Source of the DNA: Candidatus Manganitrophaceae bacterium
Lineage (GTDB): Bacteria > Nitrospirota > Nitrospiria > SBBL01 > JAADHI01
Assembly (NCBI GenBank): GCA_012960925.1
Contig: DUAG01000057.1
Location: 1 to 64,000, forward strand
DNA length: 64,000 nucleotides
Direction: 5' to 3'
Below, piece after piece: positions 1-9,269 of this stretch. Below the pieces are notes generated by a model, which had not been told where the DNA came from, did not search any database, and saw only the letters and a list, made by a program, of their open reading frames with translations. The stretch's first letter is position 1, and the number at the start of each line of letters is the position of its first letter. A program made the translations under genes and the position numbers.

Positions 1-113
1 GCCTAATATGGCGATTGGAGGAATTACACCCTATCAAAAATTGACGCTGGCAACACAGGCTCTACTTCTGTGAACCATTATTAATGGGGGGATTACCGTA
101 GGATCTTGATTTG

Positions 114-142
114 TTGACACGCTCCCCTCTTTTTCATAAGAT
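114..142 (+). promoter_or_regulatory. sigma70-type promoter of the DUF192 gene
   Basis: TTGACA at 114-119, a 17-nt spacer and TAAGAT at 137-142. The expected +1 falls at 149-150, which is the A of the ATG at 150, and no Shine-Dalgarno sequence lies upstream. The transcript is therefore probably leaderless. This was read from the sequence; no mapped start site is available. Confidence 0.6.
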
Positions 143-149
143 GCCCATC

Positions 150-599
150 ATGTGGAGAAAAGAGAGGGTTCTGATCGCCGTTGCTTTTTTTCTTGCGATC
201 AACCCCGCCTATGCAAACGAAGCCCCAAGCCATCAGACGGTAACCTTTCCGAGCGGGACTCAACTCAACGCAGAAATCGCCGACACCCCAAAAACCAGAA
301 GACTTGGATTGATGTTCCGGGAACACCTGCCAGAAGGTGGCGGGATGCTCTTTGTCTTTCAGGTGGCAGCGCGTCACCGGTTTTGGATGAAAAACTGCAA
401 ATTCCCAATCGATATTATCTGGATGAATGAACACCGAGAAATTGTATACATTTCTGAGAACACACCTCCATGCAAATCAGATCCTTGTCCAAGCTACGGC
501 CCCACAAAAGATAAAGCTCTCTATGTGCTTGAAGTCGCCGCCGGACTTACGCACCAAGAAAAACTTAAAAAAGGTATGATCATTCAGTTTCAGGACTAA
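150..599 (+). CDS. DUF192 family secreted protein
   Basis: 149-residue protein with an N-terminal signal peptide: basic MWRKER, a hydrophobic stretch and a likely cleavage after AYA at about residue 22. The mature part carries the DUF192 signature: TRRLGLMFR, the GGGMLFVF segment and FWMKNCKFPIDIIWM. DUF192 proteins are small secreted or periplasmic beta-rich proteins of unknown function. The ATG at 150 was chosen over the in-frame ATG at 141 because the promoter's -10 box (137-142) overlaps the earlier one. It stands alone, with no same-strand neighbour before 829. Two cysteines (in KNCK and PPCKSDPC) could pair in the periplasm. The family call is firm; the biochemical role is unknown. Confidence 0.85.
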   Translation: MWRKERVLIAVAFFLAINPAYANEAPSHQTVTFPSGTQLNAEIADTPKTRRLGLMFREHLPEGGGMLFVFQVAARHRFWMKNCKFPIDIIWMNEHREIVYISENTPPCKSDPCPSYGPTKDKALYVLEVAAGLTHQEKLKKGMIIQFQD

Positions 600-828
600 T
601 ATAACCTGATATAATATTATAAGCGACTATAGACCCGTAATGAATTTACAAACCCCCTAGCAAAGAGGCGAGCGTTCTTTGATGCTGGGGAAACCTATTT
701 ATTTGAACGTAAATCAACCTTGGAAGGGCCGGGTGTGCATTTGATCTCTGTTTTCGCGAGTCACATTTGATTGTATTCGTGGATCAGAGTATTCTTTCCG
801 TAAATATTTTTAGAAATGGGGTTTCGTT

Positions 829-2056
829 GTGTCCGTTCGCTTAACAATCCAGCAAAAGGAGGTCATTCTCCAGTTCAAAAACATGGACTCATCTCAGGTC
901 GGTCTGGACACCCTTCTAAAAACCCTCTTTCATTTATTACAAAAAGAGATCTCCTTTCGATCCGGTTGGTTTTTTCCGGTTGATCCTGTTTCTTCAAAAG
1001 CAACCTTGCTCACACATCAAAGCTGGTCAGGTCGGACCCGCTCAATCGATACCAATGAGATCACATTGGAGAAGACATTACTCCCCAGTGTTGAACAACT
1101 GATGCAGAACAAGTCCCCCTGTATCCGAGGAGAGGATGTGTGGACATCCTCCCGCTTGACACGTCACCCTTTTTATAAAAATATCCTCATGCCGGCCAAG
1201 CTTTATTTTTCATTGATCATTCTCTCTATTGGACAAAAAGAAACAATGCAGAGGCTATCTCGTACTCTGGAGAGAAAAGAGTAACCGCCCTTTCACACAG
1301 TCCGATATGGAATTAATGGTCTCATGATCCGCCGTTTTGGGCAACCTTCTGCACAACTTATCCATCGACATCGTTCAGGGGGAAAAGCCGGACATCCTCC
1401 ATGATTCACCTCCAAAACCACTAAAACCAATTATCCGCCCGTCAAACATGAGTGAAGACGACCTTCACAATCTAGTTCGAAGAAGAGCCCAACCCGGAAT
1501 ACTGATCATGGGGAAGGAAGGAGAAACCCTCTACCTGAACTACGACGCAAAGAACCTTCTGGATCGTTTGACTGCAATTCCAAAATTTCCTAGAAAGTCA
1601 AAGAAAATGGATCCGGGACGGCCACTGCCCCAAATCATTTACCAGCTTTATGATCATTTCAAGGATATGGTATCCGCTGATTAAGGAAAAGTTGAAGCAT
1701 CAGCACCTACTGTGAACAGAATTTGTATTCACGAAGAAGCAGTCTATCTTTTTCGAGCCCTGCTTTTACAGAGGGGTGCCGGGAATCAGGACAGTACCCA
1801 TATCATGATATTGATCGAGAGAGTTTCTGAGGGCGTTCGGATTGAAGACGTGAGAGATTTGATAAAACTGACACAACGTGAACAGATTGTTGTTCAATTG
1901 TTGTCTGAAGGAAAAATGAATAAAGAAATTGTAGTCTTTATGAATATCGGAGAATATACGGTGAAGGACCATATGAAGAGGATTATGAAAAAACTGGACG
2001 TAACAACCCGGGCCGGAATCGTCGCAAAAATATTACAAAGTCATCATCTTTCCTGA
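829..2056 (+). pseudogene. decayed GAF/LuxR-type transcriptional regulator
   Basis: Three open stretches read as one former LuxR-type regulator. The N-terminal part (829 to about 1250, GTG start) is in one frame and looks GAF-like (GWFFPV, SSRLTRHPFY). The sequence from about 1259 continues in the next frame (LVLWREKSNRPFTQSDMEL). That frame has an in-frame TGA at 1325-1327 and a TAA at 1682-1684. The C-terminal part (from about 1860) is a complete-looking LuxR helix-turn-helix: LTQREQIVVQLLSEGK, then YTVKDHMKRIMKKLDV. One frameshift plus two nonsense codons are hard to explain by a single sequencing error, so I call it a pseudogene. The segment at 1712-2056 could still give an isolated DNA-binding fragment. 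Immediate target genes are not evident. Confidence 0.75.
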
Positions 2057-2170
2057 GGACTCTCCCCCTCATTTGAGGGGATTGATTAAAAGCCAGTGAT
2101 TGCGTAAAGCAGATTTTATCAGCTTATCGCTCAAATATTAAGGAGACCCTATTGATCTGGGGTAATCAGA

Positions 2171-2467
2171 ATGGATAGAGAAAACCGAAGAATCGCCGAT
2201 CGACATGGTTTGGAGAAGGAGGTGGCCTACGAACCCTCTGCGTCATTAGAGCTAGGGCAGAGAAGGTATTATGGGCTTATGCTCAACATAAGCAACGGAG
2301 GATTTTGTCTCAAAACGGAGACGCCTCTAACCCGCTCCCAGATTATCCAGGTCCAGATGCCAATTCCGGAGATGAAATCTTCATTGCCGACTCTTGCCGA
2401 GGTTTGTTGGGTCGACAGTCACGAAAATCAAGGTGGGTATACGGTTGGATTGCGGTATCTGATATAG
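2171..2467 (+). CDS. PilZ domain protein
   Basis: 98-residue single-domain protein. It has the two hallmarks of c-di-GMP-binding PilZ domains: an N-terminal arginine motif (RRIADRH, residues 6-12) and the N-x-S-x-x-G motif in NISNGGFCLKT (about residues 38-48). Several predicted beta-strands follow, ending in VGLRYLI. PilZ proteins sense cyclic di-GMP and adjust motility, exopolysaccharide or secretion. There is no effector domain, so it would act by binding a partner. It lies directly after the decayed LuxR regulator and converges with the fixC-like gene at 2509. The start ATG has only a weak G-rich stretch upstream. Confidence 0.8.
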   Translation: MDRENRRIADRHGLEKEVAYEPSASLELGQRRYYGLMLNISNGGFCLKTETPLTRSQIIQVQMPIPEMKSSLPTLAEVCWVDSHENQGGYTVGLRYLI

Positions 2468-2508
2468 GTCAAACCTGCTCCCTCCCCGGCTGATCTTACA
2501 AACACCCT

Positions 2509-3819
2509 TTAAAAAAAGGTTTTCCGAAATTTATTCAGTTCAAAAAAGGCTTGTATTGGGGAAATATGCGAGCGTACTTTTCGGTAGGCTTCTTTTTGAA
2601 CCGCTTCTTTTGGCAGCTCAGAAATACTAAAGTAATCCTTTAGCATCTCTATAGCAAGAAATGGATATTCCTGAAAGAATTTTGGATTTTCATGCGACCA
2701 CCTTTCCACCGCTCGATATTTCCTCAAATCCTTCATAACGAAACTATCATTTAGTTTTTCCTCGTAGCACTTCAGCGTTTGTGCCGAAAAATCACCCTTT
2801 TCTTTCGCCTCAATGATGGCTTCCGCCGCATACATACCCGAGGCCATGGCCAGGTTGGTTCCTTCATGATAAAAAGACGCATTCACCAAATGAGCAGCAT
2901 CGCCAACCAGGAGGAGTCCGTCGGTATAAACCTGAGGTACCTGCTCAAAACCACCCTCTGGAATCATATGTCCTGAATATTCCAGCGTCTCGCCTTTTCT
3001 AATCAGGCGCTTTATGCTCGGATGCGCCTTAAAACGGTCTAGGAGATCATTGGGTGCCACCTTTTTATCGATGAATGACTTGATGGAACAGGCTATTCCG
3101 ACAGAAAGCGTCTCCTTATTCGTATAAATAAATCCTCCGCCAACCATTCCTGCCACCGAATCTCCAAAGAACTCCATCGCCACTCCCTCGTCACCTTCCA
3201 GGGAGAAACGGTCCTCAATCACCTCTCGTGGAAGACCGATGACTTCCTTTGCCGCGACGGCTAGAACGGCTCGGCGAAAATCTTTACGAAGGCCCGCTTT
3301 TTTGGCCAGAAAAGAATTTACCCCATCTGCGGCAATAACGACATCGGCCAGGACCTCTCCTCCTTCCCGCCGGGCTTTCACGCCGCAAATCTTGCCATTC
3401 TCAAAGATCAGGTCATCAACAACGGTTTCAGTGATAACCATAGCACCCGCTTCCTCCGCTTTTTTGGAAAACCATGGATCAAAGCGTGCTCGGAGTGCAG
3501 AAAAGCTATGATTAAAAGGTGGGTTTTCATTGTAATCTTCGCAACGGAACTCAAAAGCGGCCTCTGATTTCCCGGAGAGCAGACTAAACCGGCGTTTCAC
3601 AATATGCCGTTCAATAGGGGCTTCTTCCCAAAATCCGGGGATCAATTTGTTCAGAATAGGTGTATAGAGGACCCCACCAAACATATTCTTTGCTCCGGGA
3701 AACGCACCCCGTTCAAAGACGACGACAGATAGACCGGCCCGTGCCAATGTGAGCGCAGCGGCCGAACCCGCCGGTCCGGCACCCACGATGATGACATCAA
3801 ATTTGTCCGACAAGAGCAT
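2509..3819 (-). CDS. FixC-like electron-transfer-flavoprotein:quinone oxidoreductase
   Basis: 436-residue FAD-dependent oxidoreductase of the FixC/ETF-QO family. It has an N-terminal Rossmann motif (VIIVGAGPAGSAAA, about residues 9-22), the PGAKNMFGG segment and the C-terminal FAD motif LLLVGDAAHLVN. It should take electrons from EtfAB, encoded directly upstream (etfB, etfA, then this gene, about 30 bases apart), and pass them to quinone. FixC normally works with the small ferredoxin FixX. No fixX follows here, and the next downstream sequence is the opposite-strand PilZ gene. It is the last gene of the beta-oxidation operon. The start may be the ATG at 3819 or the TTG at 3813, which is better spaced from GGAG. 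Confidence 0.85.
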   Translation of the reverse strand: MLLSDKFDVIIVGAGPAGSAAALTLARAGLSVVVFERGAFPGAKNMFGGVLYTPILNKLIPGFWEEAPIERHIVKRRFSLLSGKSEAAFEFRCEDYNENPPFNHSFSALRARFDPWFSKKAEEAGAMVITETVVDDLIFENGKICGVKARREGGEVLADVVIAADGVNSFLAKKAGLRKDFRRAVLAVAAKEVIGLPREVIEDRFSLEGDEGVAMEFFGDSVAGMVGGGFIYTNKETLSVGIACSIKSFIDKKVAPNDLLDRFKAHPSIKRLIRKGETLEYSGHMIPEGGFEQVPQVYTDGLLLVGDAAHLVNASFYHEGTNLAMASGMYAAEAIIEAKEKGDFSAQTLKCYEEKLNDSFVMKDLRKYRAVERWSHENPKFFQEYPFLAIEMLKDYFSISELPKEAVQKEAYRKVRSHISPIQAFFELNKFRKTFF

Positions 3820-3851
3820 GCTCCAGAATACGTGAACCCTGTCCCCGGGTT

Positions 3852-4841
3852 TTAACCTTCTCTCATCTTTTTTACCGCCTCGGTCATGAGAGGAAGAATC
3901 TCAAAAAGGTCTCCAACGATGCCGTAGTTTGCAATCTTGAAGATCGGGGCATTTGGATCTTTATTGATCGCAACGATATACTTGGAAGAAGACATCCCCG
4001 CCAGATGTTGTACGGCTCCAGAAATACCACAGGCAATATAGAGAAGAGGAGAAACCGTCTTTCCTGTCAGGCCAACCTGATAACTGTGCGGTTTCCATCC
4101 CGCATCGACCGCGGCGCGAGATGCCCCCACAGCAGCTCCAAGGACCTCTGCCAGGTCCTCCACCAGGTTGAAATTCTCAGGAGCTTTAAGTCCTCTTCCC
4201 CCCGACACGATAATACGTGCCTCCGTCAGTTCAACCTTCGAACTCGCCGTCTCTACCACCTCTTTAACCCGAGCAAGCAGGCTGGAGAGATTACAAGAGG
4301 AAGTGATCTTTTCGATCCGGGAGGGGATCTCCGATTTCTGCTTTTTCACGGGAAAGACATTCGGCCGAATAGTGGCCACCTGGAAGGCATTTAGGCGACT
4401 CTTGACCGTTGACATGAGCTTTCCCCCGTAGATCGGCCGCTGGGCAATGAGGATTCCCCCATCATCGATTTCCAGCCCAATACAGTCGCCGGCAAAAGGA
4501 CCACCTAGTCTGGCCGCCAACTTCGGACCGAGGTCCTTCCCCATCGTGGTTGCTCCCATCAGGATCAGACGGGTCTCCAGTTTTTTTGCCAGGTCACCGA
4601 CAAGGGAAACATATCCTTCCGATGTATAATAGTGCAGAAGCGGATCTTCCGCCAGGTAGATCCGCTCTGCACCCGCGTCCATGAGAACATTCGCCTCATC
4701 GGCCACCTGATCTCCGATGATCACAGCACCCACTTCCCCTCCCACCTTGGCTTGGAGGGAGTGGGCAGCCGAAATGGCTTCCAGGGCCACACGCTTGACC
4801 TTTCCGTCACGTTGTTCTGAAAAGACCAGTATGCCCGCCAT
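3852..4841 (-). CDS. etfA: electron transfer flavoprotein alpha subunit
   Basis: 329 residues, the usual EtfA length. It forms the FAD-binding subunit of the EtfAB heterodimer, which carries electrons from acyl-CoA dehydrogenases to ETF:quinone oxidoreductase. The C-terminal FAD domain is intact: VSGGRGLK, then VGLTGKTVSPLLYIACGISG around residues 255-275. An ideal Shine-Dalgarno (AAGGAGG) sits five bases before the ATG. It is cotranscribed with etfB upstream and the fixC-like gene downstream. The only acyl-CoA dehydrogenase sequence nearby is a stub, so its electron donor must be encoded elsewhere. Confidence 0.93.
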   Translation of the reverse strand: MAGILVFSEQRDGKVKRVALEAISAAHSLQAKVGGEVGAVIIGDQVADEANVLMDAGAERIYLAEDPLLHYYTSEGYVSLVGDLAKKLETRLILMGATTMGKDLGPKLAARLGGPFAGDCIGLEIDDGGILIAQRPIYGGKLMSTVKSRLNAFQVATIRPNVFPVKKQKSEIPSRIEKITSSCNLSSLLARVKEVVETASSKVELTEARIIVSGGRGLKAPENFNLVEDLAEVLGAAVGASRAAVDAGWKPHSYQVGLTGKTVSPLLYIACGISGAVQHLAGMSSSKYIVAINKDPNAPIFKIANYGIVGDLFEILPLMTEAVKKMREG

Positions 4842-4861
4842 GCTGCCTCCTTGTTCCCTTG

Positions 4862-5656
4862 CTACAAGACTTTTGCTTCATTTCGAAGTAAGCCAAGCAA
4901 TTCTTCGACGGATTCTGCGGGGTCCTTATCAAAGATTTTTCCGGTCGTCCGTTCAGTCGGCGCTTCGATGTGGGTTACCATGAGCTTTGCCCCTTTGGCT
5001 CCGACGCTTTCCTCATCCAGGCCCAAATTCTCCAGAGTCAGCGTTGCCAATGGTTTCTGCTTCGCTTTCATAATGCCGGGGAGGGAGGCATACCGCGGCT
5101 CATTCAGTCCCTTTTGGCAGGTAAAGACGGCAGGGAGTTTAATTTCAACTATTTCAGTTGCCCCTTCGATCTGCCGCGAGGCAACGGCCCTCCCCTTTCC
5201 CGGCTTCAGATCAAGTTTATTAATCACGGCCACATGCGGCAAGCCCATCAATTCAGCAAGGTGAATGCCAACGGCGCCATTGTCGTCATCAACCGCCTGT
5301 TTTCCAAAAAAGATAATGTCATAATTTTCTTTCTTCAAGGCAGCGGCAAGGACAAAGGCCGTCGCGTAGGCATCTCCCCCCTCCAGTCGATCATCCTTGA
5401 TGTGTATTGCCTGGTCCGCCCCTAGGGCAAGACATGTTCTCAAGGCTTCTGTTACCCTTTCCGGCCCGATGGTTATCACGGTGACAGAACCTTCATCGAA
5501 ACGTTCCTTTATTCTCAAGGCCTCCTCAACACCAAACTCGTCATAGGGATTCACAACATAAGAAAGGCCCGCCCGGTCAATCTCCCTGCCATCAAAAGAT
5601 GGCTTTATTTTCGACTCTGTGGCAGGGACTTGCTTAATACAAACAGCCATCTTCAT
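4862..5656 (-). CDS. etfB: electron transfer flavoprotein beta subunit
   Basis: 264 residues, typical for EtfB, the AMP- or FAD-binding partner of EtfA. It begins MKMAVCIKQVP and contains the conserved NPYDEFGVEEALRIKE stretch and the nucleotide-binding region GKQAVDDDNGAVGIHLAE. The ATG at 5656 is preceded by GAGG at a suitable distance; a TTG three bases earlier is less likely. The stop is 20 bases from the etfA start. The acyl-CoA dehydrogenase remnant lies just upstream (5672-5796). In bifurcating ETFs (FixAB) this subunit binds the bifurcating cofactor arrangement. I cannot tell from sequence alone whether this pair bifurcates. Confidence 0.93.
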   Translation of the reverse strand: MKMAVCIKQVPATESKIKPSFDGREIDRAGLSYVVNPYDEFGVEEALRIKERFDEGSVTVITIGPERVTEALRTCLALGADQAIHIKDDRLEGGDAYATAFVLAAALKKENYDIIFFGKQAVDDDNGAVGIHLAELMGLPHVAVINKLDLKPGKGRAVASRQIEGATEIVEIKLPAVFTCQKGLNEPRYASLPGIMKAKQKPLATLTLENLGLDEESVGAKGAKLMVTHIEAPTERTTGKIFDKDPAESVEELLGLLRNEAKVL

Positions 5657-5671
5657 CAATATTTCCTCTCC

Positions 5672-5796
5672 TCAGGGCATCTTCCGAATGACCATCCCTT
5701 GAATCTCACGCGTCCCTTCAAAGATACGCTTCATTCTGGTATCACGGAAAAAGTACTCTGTCGGATGTTCCCTCATAGGCCCTAAACCATCAGGGG
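5672..5796 (-). pseudogene. C-terminal remnant of acyl-CoA dehydrogenase
   Basis: On the minus strand, between the enoyl-CoA hydratase stop (5797) and etfB, an open frame reads DGLGPMREHPTEYFFRDTRM, then KRIFEGTREIQGMVIRKMP and a TGA at 5672-5674. This matches the C-terminal signature of acyl-CoA dehydrogenases: the RD-x-R-x-x-x-IFEGT-x-E-IQ block, which includes the segment near the catalytic region. Only about 36 codons remain, with no start codon or ribosome site. The rest of the gene, about 340 codons, is absent and was presumably deleted, bringing the hydratase stop next to the stub. The remnant position matches the order expected for a beta-oxidation operon. Confidence 0.85.
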
Positions 5797-6576
5797 TTAA
5801 CGATCCTGAAACTTTGCTTGGCGCTTTTCAAGAAAGGCCGAAACCCCCTCTTTTTTATCCTCGGTTGCACAGACCTTTCCAAAAAGTTCCGCTTCCTTTT
5901 CTAAACCGGAAGGGAGAGGATGGTCTATCCCATATTGAATGGCCAGAAGACTCGCCTCGACCGCTTTCTTTCCTTTTGATGCAATCTTTTTCGCTAGGCC
6001 CTGAGCCTGTTTCAGTACCTCTCCTTCCGGGACCACCTTATTGAAAAGGCCGATCCTTTTCCCCTCTTCCGCATTAATCATATCCCCGGTCAGGATCAAT
6101 TCAATGGCTTTTGCCTTCCCGACGAGGCTCGGGAGCCGCTGCGTCCCGCCAAAACCCGGAATGATGCCGAGGTTGATCTCAGGCTGCCCCAAGCGGACAC
6201 GTTCTCCTCCGATACGGAGATGGCAGGCCATGGCCAACTCAAGACCACCCCCCAGACAAAAACCTGTAATCGCGGCGATTACCGGCTTTTGCATTTGTTC
6301 AATTTTGTCAAGAACCGCCTGACCTCTTTTTGCAATGGATTCCCCCTTTTCCGACGAGGAGATGGAGGCAATCTCCTTGATATCCGCCCCAGCAACAAAG
6401 AGACTCCCAGATCCCGTAATGACAAGCGCCTTAACCTGATCATCCTTCGCCAGCGAATCCACCACTTTTTCCAGCGCGGACAAGAGATCAAAGGTCAAGA
6501 GATTTGCGGGAGGATTATTCAGGGTGATCGTCGCCACATGACCGTCTGTTGAATATTTTACAATCTCATTTTCCAA
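5797..6576 (-). CDS. enoyl-CoA hydratase/isomerase family protein
   Basis: 259-residue crotonase-fold enzyme, the usual length. It should hydrate trans-2-enoyl-CoA to 3-hydroxyacyl-CoA in beta-oxidation. Visible landmarks are the oxyanion-hole segments (SGSLFVAGADIKEI, about residues 54-68, and GFCLGGGLELAMAC, about 107-120) and the catalytic-Glu region GQPEINLGIIPGFGG. The start is a TTG at 6574-6576 with a strong GGAGGG five bases away. It follows the 3-hydroxyacyl-CoA dehydrogenase gene by about 45 bases and precedes the acyl-CoA dehydrogenase remnant. Crotonase paralogues have many substrates; the assignment to fatty acids comes from the operon. Confidence 0.88.
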   Translation of the reverse strand: MENEIVKYSTDGHVATITLNNPPANLLTFDLLSALEKVVDSLAKDDQVKALVITGSGSLFVAGADIKEIASISSSEKGESIAKRGQAVLDKIEQMQKPVIAAITGFCLGGGLELAMACHLRIGGERVRLGQPEINLGIIPGFGGTQRLPSLVGKAKAIELILTGDMINAEEGKRIGLFNKVVPEGEVLKQAQGLAKKIASKGKKAVEASLLAIQYGIDHPLPSGLEKEAELFGKVCATEDKKEGVSAFLEKRQAKFQDR

Positions 6577-6620
6577 ATTACCCTCCTGTTCTTTCGTCGT
6601 TGTTCAGCATGTTCTGTTTC

Positions 6621-7832
6621 TTAATACTGAAAGAAGCCCTTTTCGGTTTTTTTGCCCAGATATCCTCCCATGACCATGCGTTTCAGCATCGGCGCGGGCC
6701 AGAAGCGCTCCCCGTGCTCTTCCTTCAATTTTTCCAGGGTAGAGAGGACGGTATCAACGCCAACTTGATCCGCGTAATGAAGCGGCCCCCCTTTCTCCTG
6801 GGGAAATCCGGTTCCCGCCAACATTGCAACATCGATGTCGGCAGCAGATGCGACACCTTCCTGCAGGGCGATCACGGCCTCGTTGATCATCGGCATGATC
6901 AGACGGTCTACTGAAAAAGAAGTTCTTCCGGCTTTTGGCTTTTTTCCCACCTGATCAATGATCGTATCGAGTTCACCAGGTTTTCCATCCCCATATTCAT
7001 AAAAACCCGAGCCGCTTTTTAATCCATAGCGTCCGGCATTCACCAGGGCCGCAATGATTTCGGCGGCCTTCGCCCGTGGACCATAGGCCTGATGAAGAAT
7101 ATTCGCCACCTTCAGAGAGACATCAATCCCGACCAGATCAAAGAGTGTAAAGGGACCCATGGGGAGTCCAAAGGTAAGGGCAGCATCATCCATCTCCTTT
7201 GCCGTGGCCGCACCCTCCTCCAGGGCAATAGCCGCTTCGTTTAAATAGGGCAGCAAAAGACGATTGACCAGGAAGCCCGCGCACTCCTGCACCCGGATGG
7301 GGATCTTCCTCAGACTCTCTGAAAAGAGGGTGACATCGTCAATCGTTTCCTGAGATGTCCCGAGACCGGGGATCACCTCAACCAGTTTCATCACGGGCGC
7401 TGGATTAAAAAAATGCAAGCCGACCACTTTTTCCGGCCTCTTTGAAGCGGAGGCAATGGCGGAGAGGGGAAGAGAAGAGGTATTGCTGGCCAGGATCGTA
7501 TTTTCAGGACAAACCGATTCCAACTCATGAAAGAGCTTTTGCTTGATCGAGATATCTTCAAAAATAGCTTCTATGACAATATCGACATCTGAAAATCCTG
7601 AATAGTCAACCGCACCGATCACCAGGGCCATCTTCTGATTCATCTCGGTGGACGTCATCTTCCCTTTATCCACCCGCCCTTGATAAATTTTACGGACCGT
7701 CTCCAAACCCCGATCAACGGCCTCCTGATTGACATCCTTTAAGATGACTGGAAGGCCTGAATAAGTAATCACCTGGGCGATTCCGGCACCCATCGTCCCC
7801 GCACCGATCACCGCTGCTTTGTAGATATACAT
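6621..7832 (-). CDS. 3-hydroxyacyl-CoA dehydrogenase
   Basis: 403 residues from the ATG at 7832, which has GGCGGGAGAG just upstream. An in-frame extension to 7898 overlaps the thiolase gene and is unlikely to be used. The NAD-binding motif [13 protein letters not shown] is at residues 8-20, followed by the conserved [12 protein letters not shown] and [16 protein letters not shown] blocks. There are two C-terminal 3HCDH helical domains ([15 protein letters not shown] near the middle, [14 protein letters not shown] near the end). It oxidises L-3-hydroxyacyl-CoA with NAD+. It starts 18 bases after the thiolase stop, inside the beta-oxidation operon. Confidence 0.93.
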   Translation of the reverse strand: MYIYKAAVIGAGTMGAGIAQVITYSGLPVILKDVNQEAVDRGLETVRKIYQGRVDKGKMTSTEMNQKMALVIGAVDYSGFSDVDIVIEAIFEDISIKQKLFHELESVCPENTILASNTSSLPLSAIASASKRPEKVVGLHFFNPAPVMKLVEVIPGLGTSQETIDDVTLFSESLRKIPIRVQECAGFLVNRLLLPYLNEAAIALEEGAATAKEMDDAALTFGLPMGPFTLFDLVGIDVSLKVANILHQAYGPRAKAAEIIAALVNAGRYGLKSGSGFYEYGDGKPGELDTIIDQVGKKPKAGRTSFSVDRLIMPMINEAVIALQEGVASAADIDVAMLAGTGFPQEKGGPLHYADQVGVDTVLSTLEKLKEEHGERFWPAPMLKRMVMGGYLGKKTEKGFFQY

Positions 7833-7849
7833 AGCTCTCCCGCCTTTCT

Positions 7850-9040
7850 CTATTTTCGTTCCAGAACCATCGCCGAGCCGAGCCCGCCGCCCACACAAAG
7901 GGAAACAACCCCGAGCGTCAGGTCTCGTCTCTTCATCTCTTTCAAAAGAGTGATTACCAGACGGGCACCGCTCATCCCGACCGGATGTCCAAGGGCAATC
8001 GCCCCGCCATTGACGTTTGTGATCTCCCGCTTAAGCCCCAGAACCCGTTCGACCGCAAGATATTGAACGGCAAAGGCCTCATTCACTTCAATCAGTTCGA
8101 TATCAGAGATTGAAAGCCCTGCCTTCTTCAAGGCCTTTGGAATGGCCAGTGCCGGGCCGATTCCCATGCGTTGCGGCTCAACCCCAACAGAAGCATAGGA
8201 CCGTACCACCCCGATCGGTTCTTTTCCCAGTGCCTTGGCCCGCTCCCGTGACATCATGAGAAGCGCCGCCGCACCATCACTGATCGGACAGGCATTTCCA
8301 GGGGTCACCGTCCCCCCTTCCTTGAAGATCGCCGGATAGAGAGAGAGCATCTGTTCGGTCAGGGCAACATTCGGTCCTTCATCCTGAGAAAAGGGCTCTG
8401 GAGTCACTTCCTTTCCAGCCACTTTTTTTGGAATAAGAACAGGAACGATCTCTTCCCTGAATTTCCCTTCACGTGTTGCCCGAAAGGCTTTCTTATGGCT
8501 TTCTACGGCATATTTATCCTGTTCCTCACGGGTGATTTGAAACTCTTCTGCAAGGTTTTCAGCCGTCTTTCCCATGACCTGGCCGCAGAAACCATCGGTC
8601 AGGCCCTCCCAGATCGAATCAATCATCATCGAATGACGCAGGCGCTGTCCAAACCGCATGTCGCGTGAAACAAAAGGCGCCAGGCTCATGTTTTCTACCC
8701 CTCCGGCAACCTGGAGGTCTGCATCCCCCGAATAGATATTCTGGCAGGCATTCACGACGGCTTGCAGGCCGGAGGCGCAATTACGCGCGACGGTATAGGC
8801 CGGGGTGGAGATGGGCAAGTCCGCCATCAGCATGATGACACGCGCCAGATTGGTCGCGTCACTATATTGCCCGACACAACCAAAGATGACCTCTTCTGCC
8901 GCCGATGGATCGATACCGGAACGCTTGAACACCTCGCGGGTGACCGCTTCACCCAACTTTTGGTTCGTGATCTCCTTAAGTGCGCCTCCCATATTGCCGA
9001 TCGGTGTTCGGACCCCTTCAACAATGACCGCTTCCTTCAT
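7850..9040 (-). CDS. acetyl-CoA acyltransferase (thiolase)
   Basis: 396-residue thiolase of normal length, carrying out the last, thiolytic step of beta-oxidation. The nucleophilic Cys is in [10 protein letters not shown] (about residues 85-94). The C-terminal motifs [10 protein letters not shown] and [12 protein letters not shown] supply the catalytic His and second Cys, so all active-site residues are present, unlike the thiolase-fold protein at 18624. The gene directly precedes the 3-hydroxyacyl-CoA dehydrogenase gene. The interval to fadD upstream holds a dispersed repeat. Whether it prefers long-chain or acetoacetyl substrates cannot be read from the sequence. Confidence 0.93.
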   Translation of the reverse strand: MKEAVIVEGVRTPIGNMGGALKEITNQKLGEAVTREVFKRSGIDPSAAEEVIFGCVGQYSDATNLARVIMLMADLPISTPAYTVARNCASGLQAVVNACQNIYSGDADLQVAGGVENMSLAPFVSRDMRFGQRLRHSMMIDSIWEGLTDGFCGQVMGKTAENLAEEFQITREEQDKYAVESHKKAFRATREGKFREEIVPVLIPKKVAGKEVTPEPFSQDEGPNVALTEQMLSLYPAIFKEGGTVTPGNACPISDGAAALLMMSRERAKALGKEPIGVVRSYASVGVEPQRMGIGPALAIPKALKKAGLSISDIELIEVNEAFAVQYLAVERVLGLKREITNVNGGAIALGHPVGMSGARLVITLLKEMKRRDLTLGVVSLCVGGGLGSAMVLERK

Positions 9041-9146
9041 ACAGACTCCTTTCTATTTGCATCAAATATATCAGACCAATCAGATCTTATTGCACGGACA
9101 AACCCGAAAACGGATTATAACTTCGTAACGATTCAGCTTGCCTAGA

Positions 9147-9245
9147 TTTTGGCTACGCGAGACCCATCCTCCAGGATAAGGCACGAGGAGCACAGAACCG
9201 CAACGTATGTCTATACGTGAGGATTCGAGCACCACAGCAACGCAG
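9147..9245 (-). repeat. dispersed intergenic repeat, family 1, copy C
   Basis: Read on the minus strand it aligns almost throughout with the plus-strand copies at 12335-12440 and 19955-20055. Shared blocks are CTGCGTTGCTGTGG, CTCGAATCCTCACGTAT, GGTTCTGTGCTCCTCG and a distal CTCGCGTAGCC end. The centre is a small palindrome (CGTAT...ATACG). It lies between fadD and the thiolase gene. No coding potential is seen. Confidence 0.85.
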
Positions 9246-9269
9246 TCATGGGGAAAAAGATGGGTAGGC

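Noticed and set aside
600-828. Possible riboswitch upstream of the regulator gene
   Set aside because: No known riboswitch core could be matched and the downstream gene is a pseudogene.
2065-2080. CCCCTC/GAGGGG hairpin after the LuxR remnant
   Set aside because: Stem of only six pairs and no T-run; weak as a terminator.
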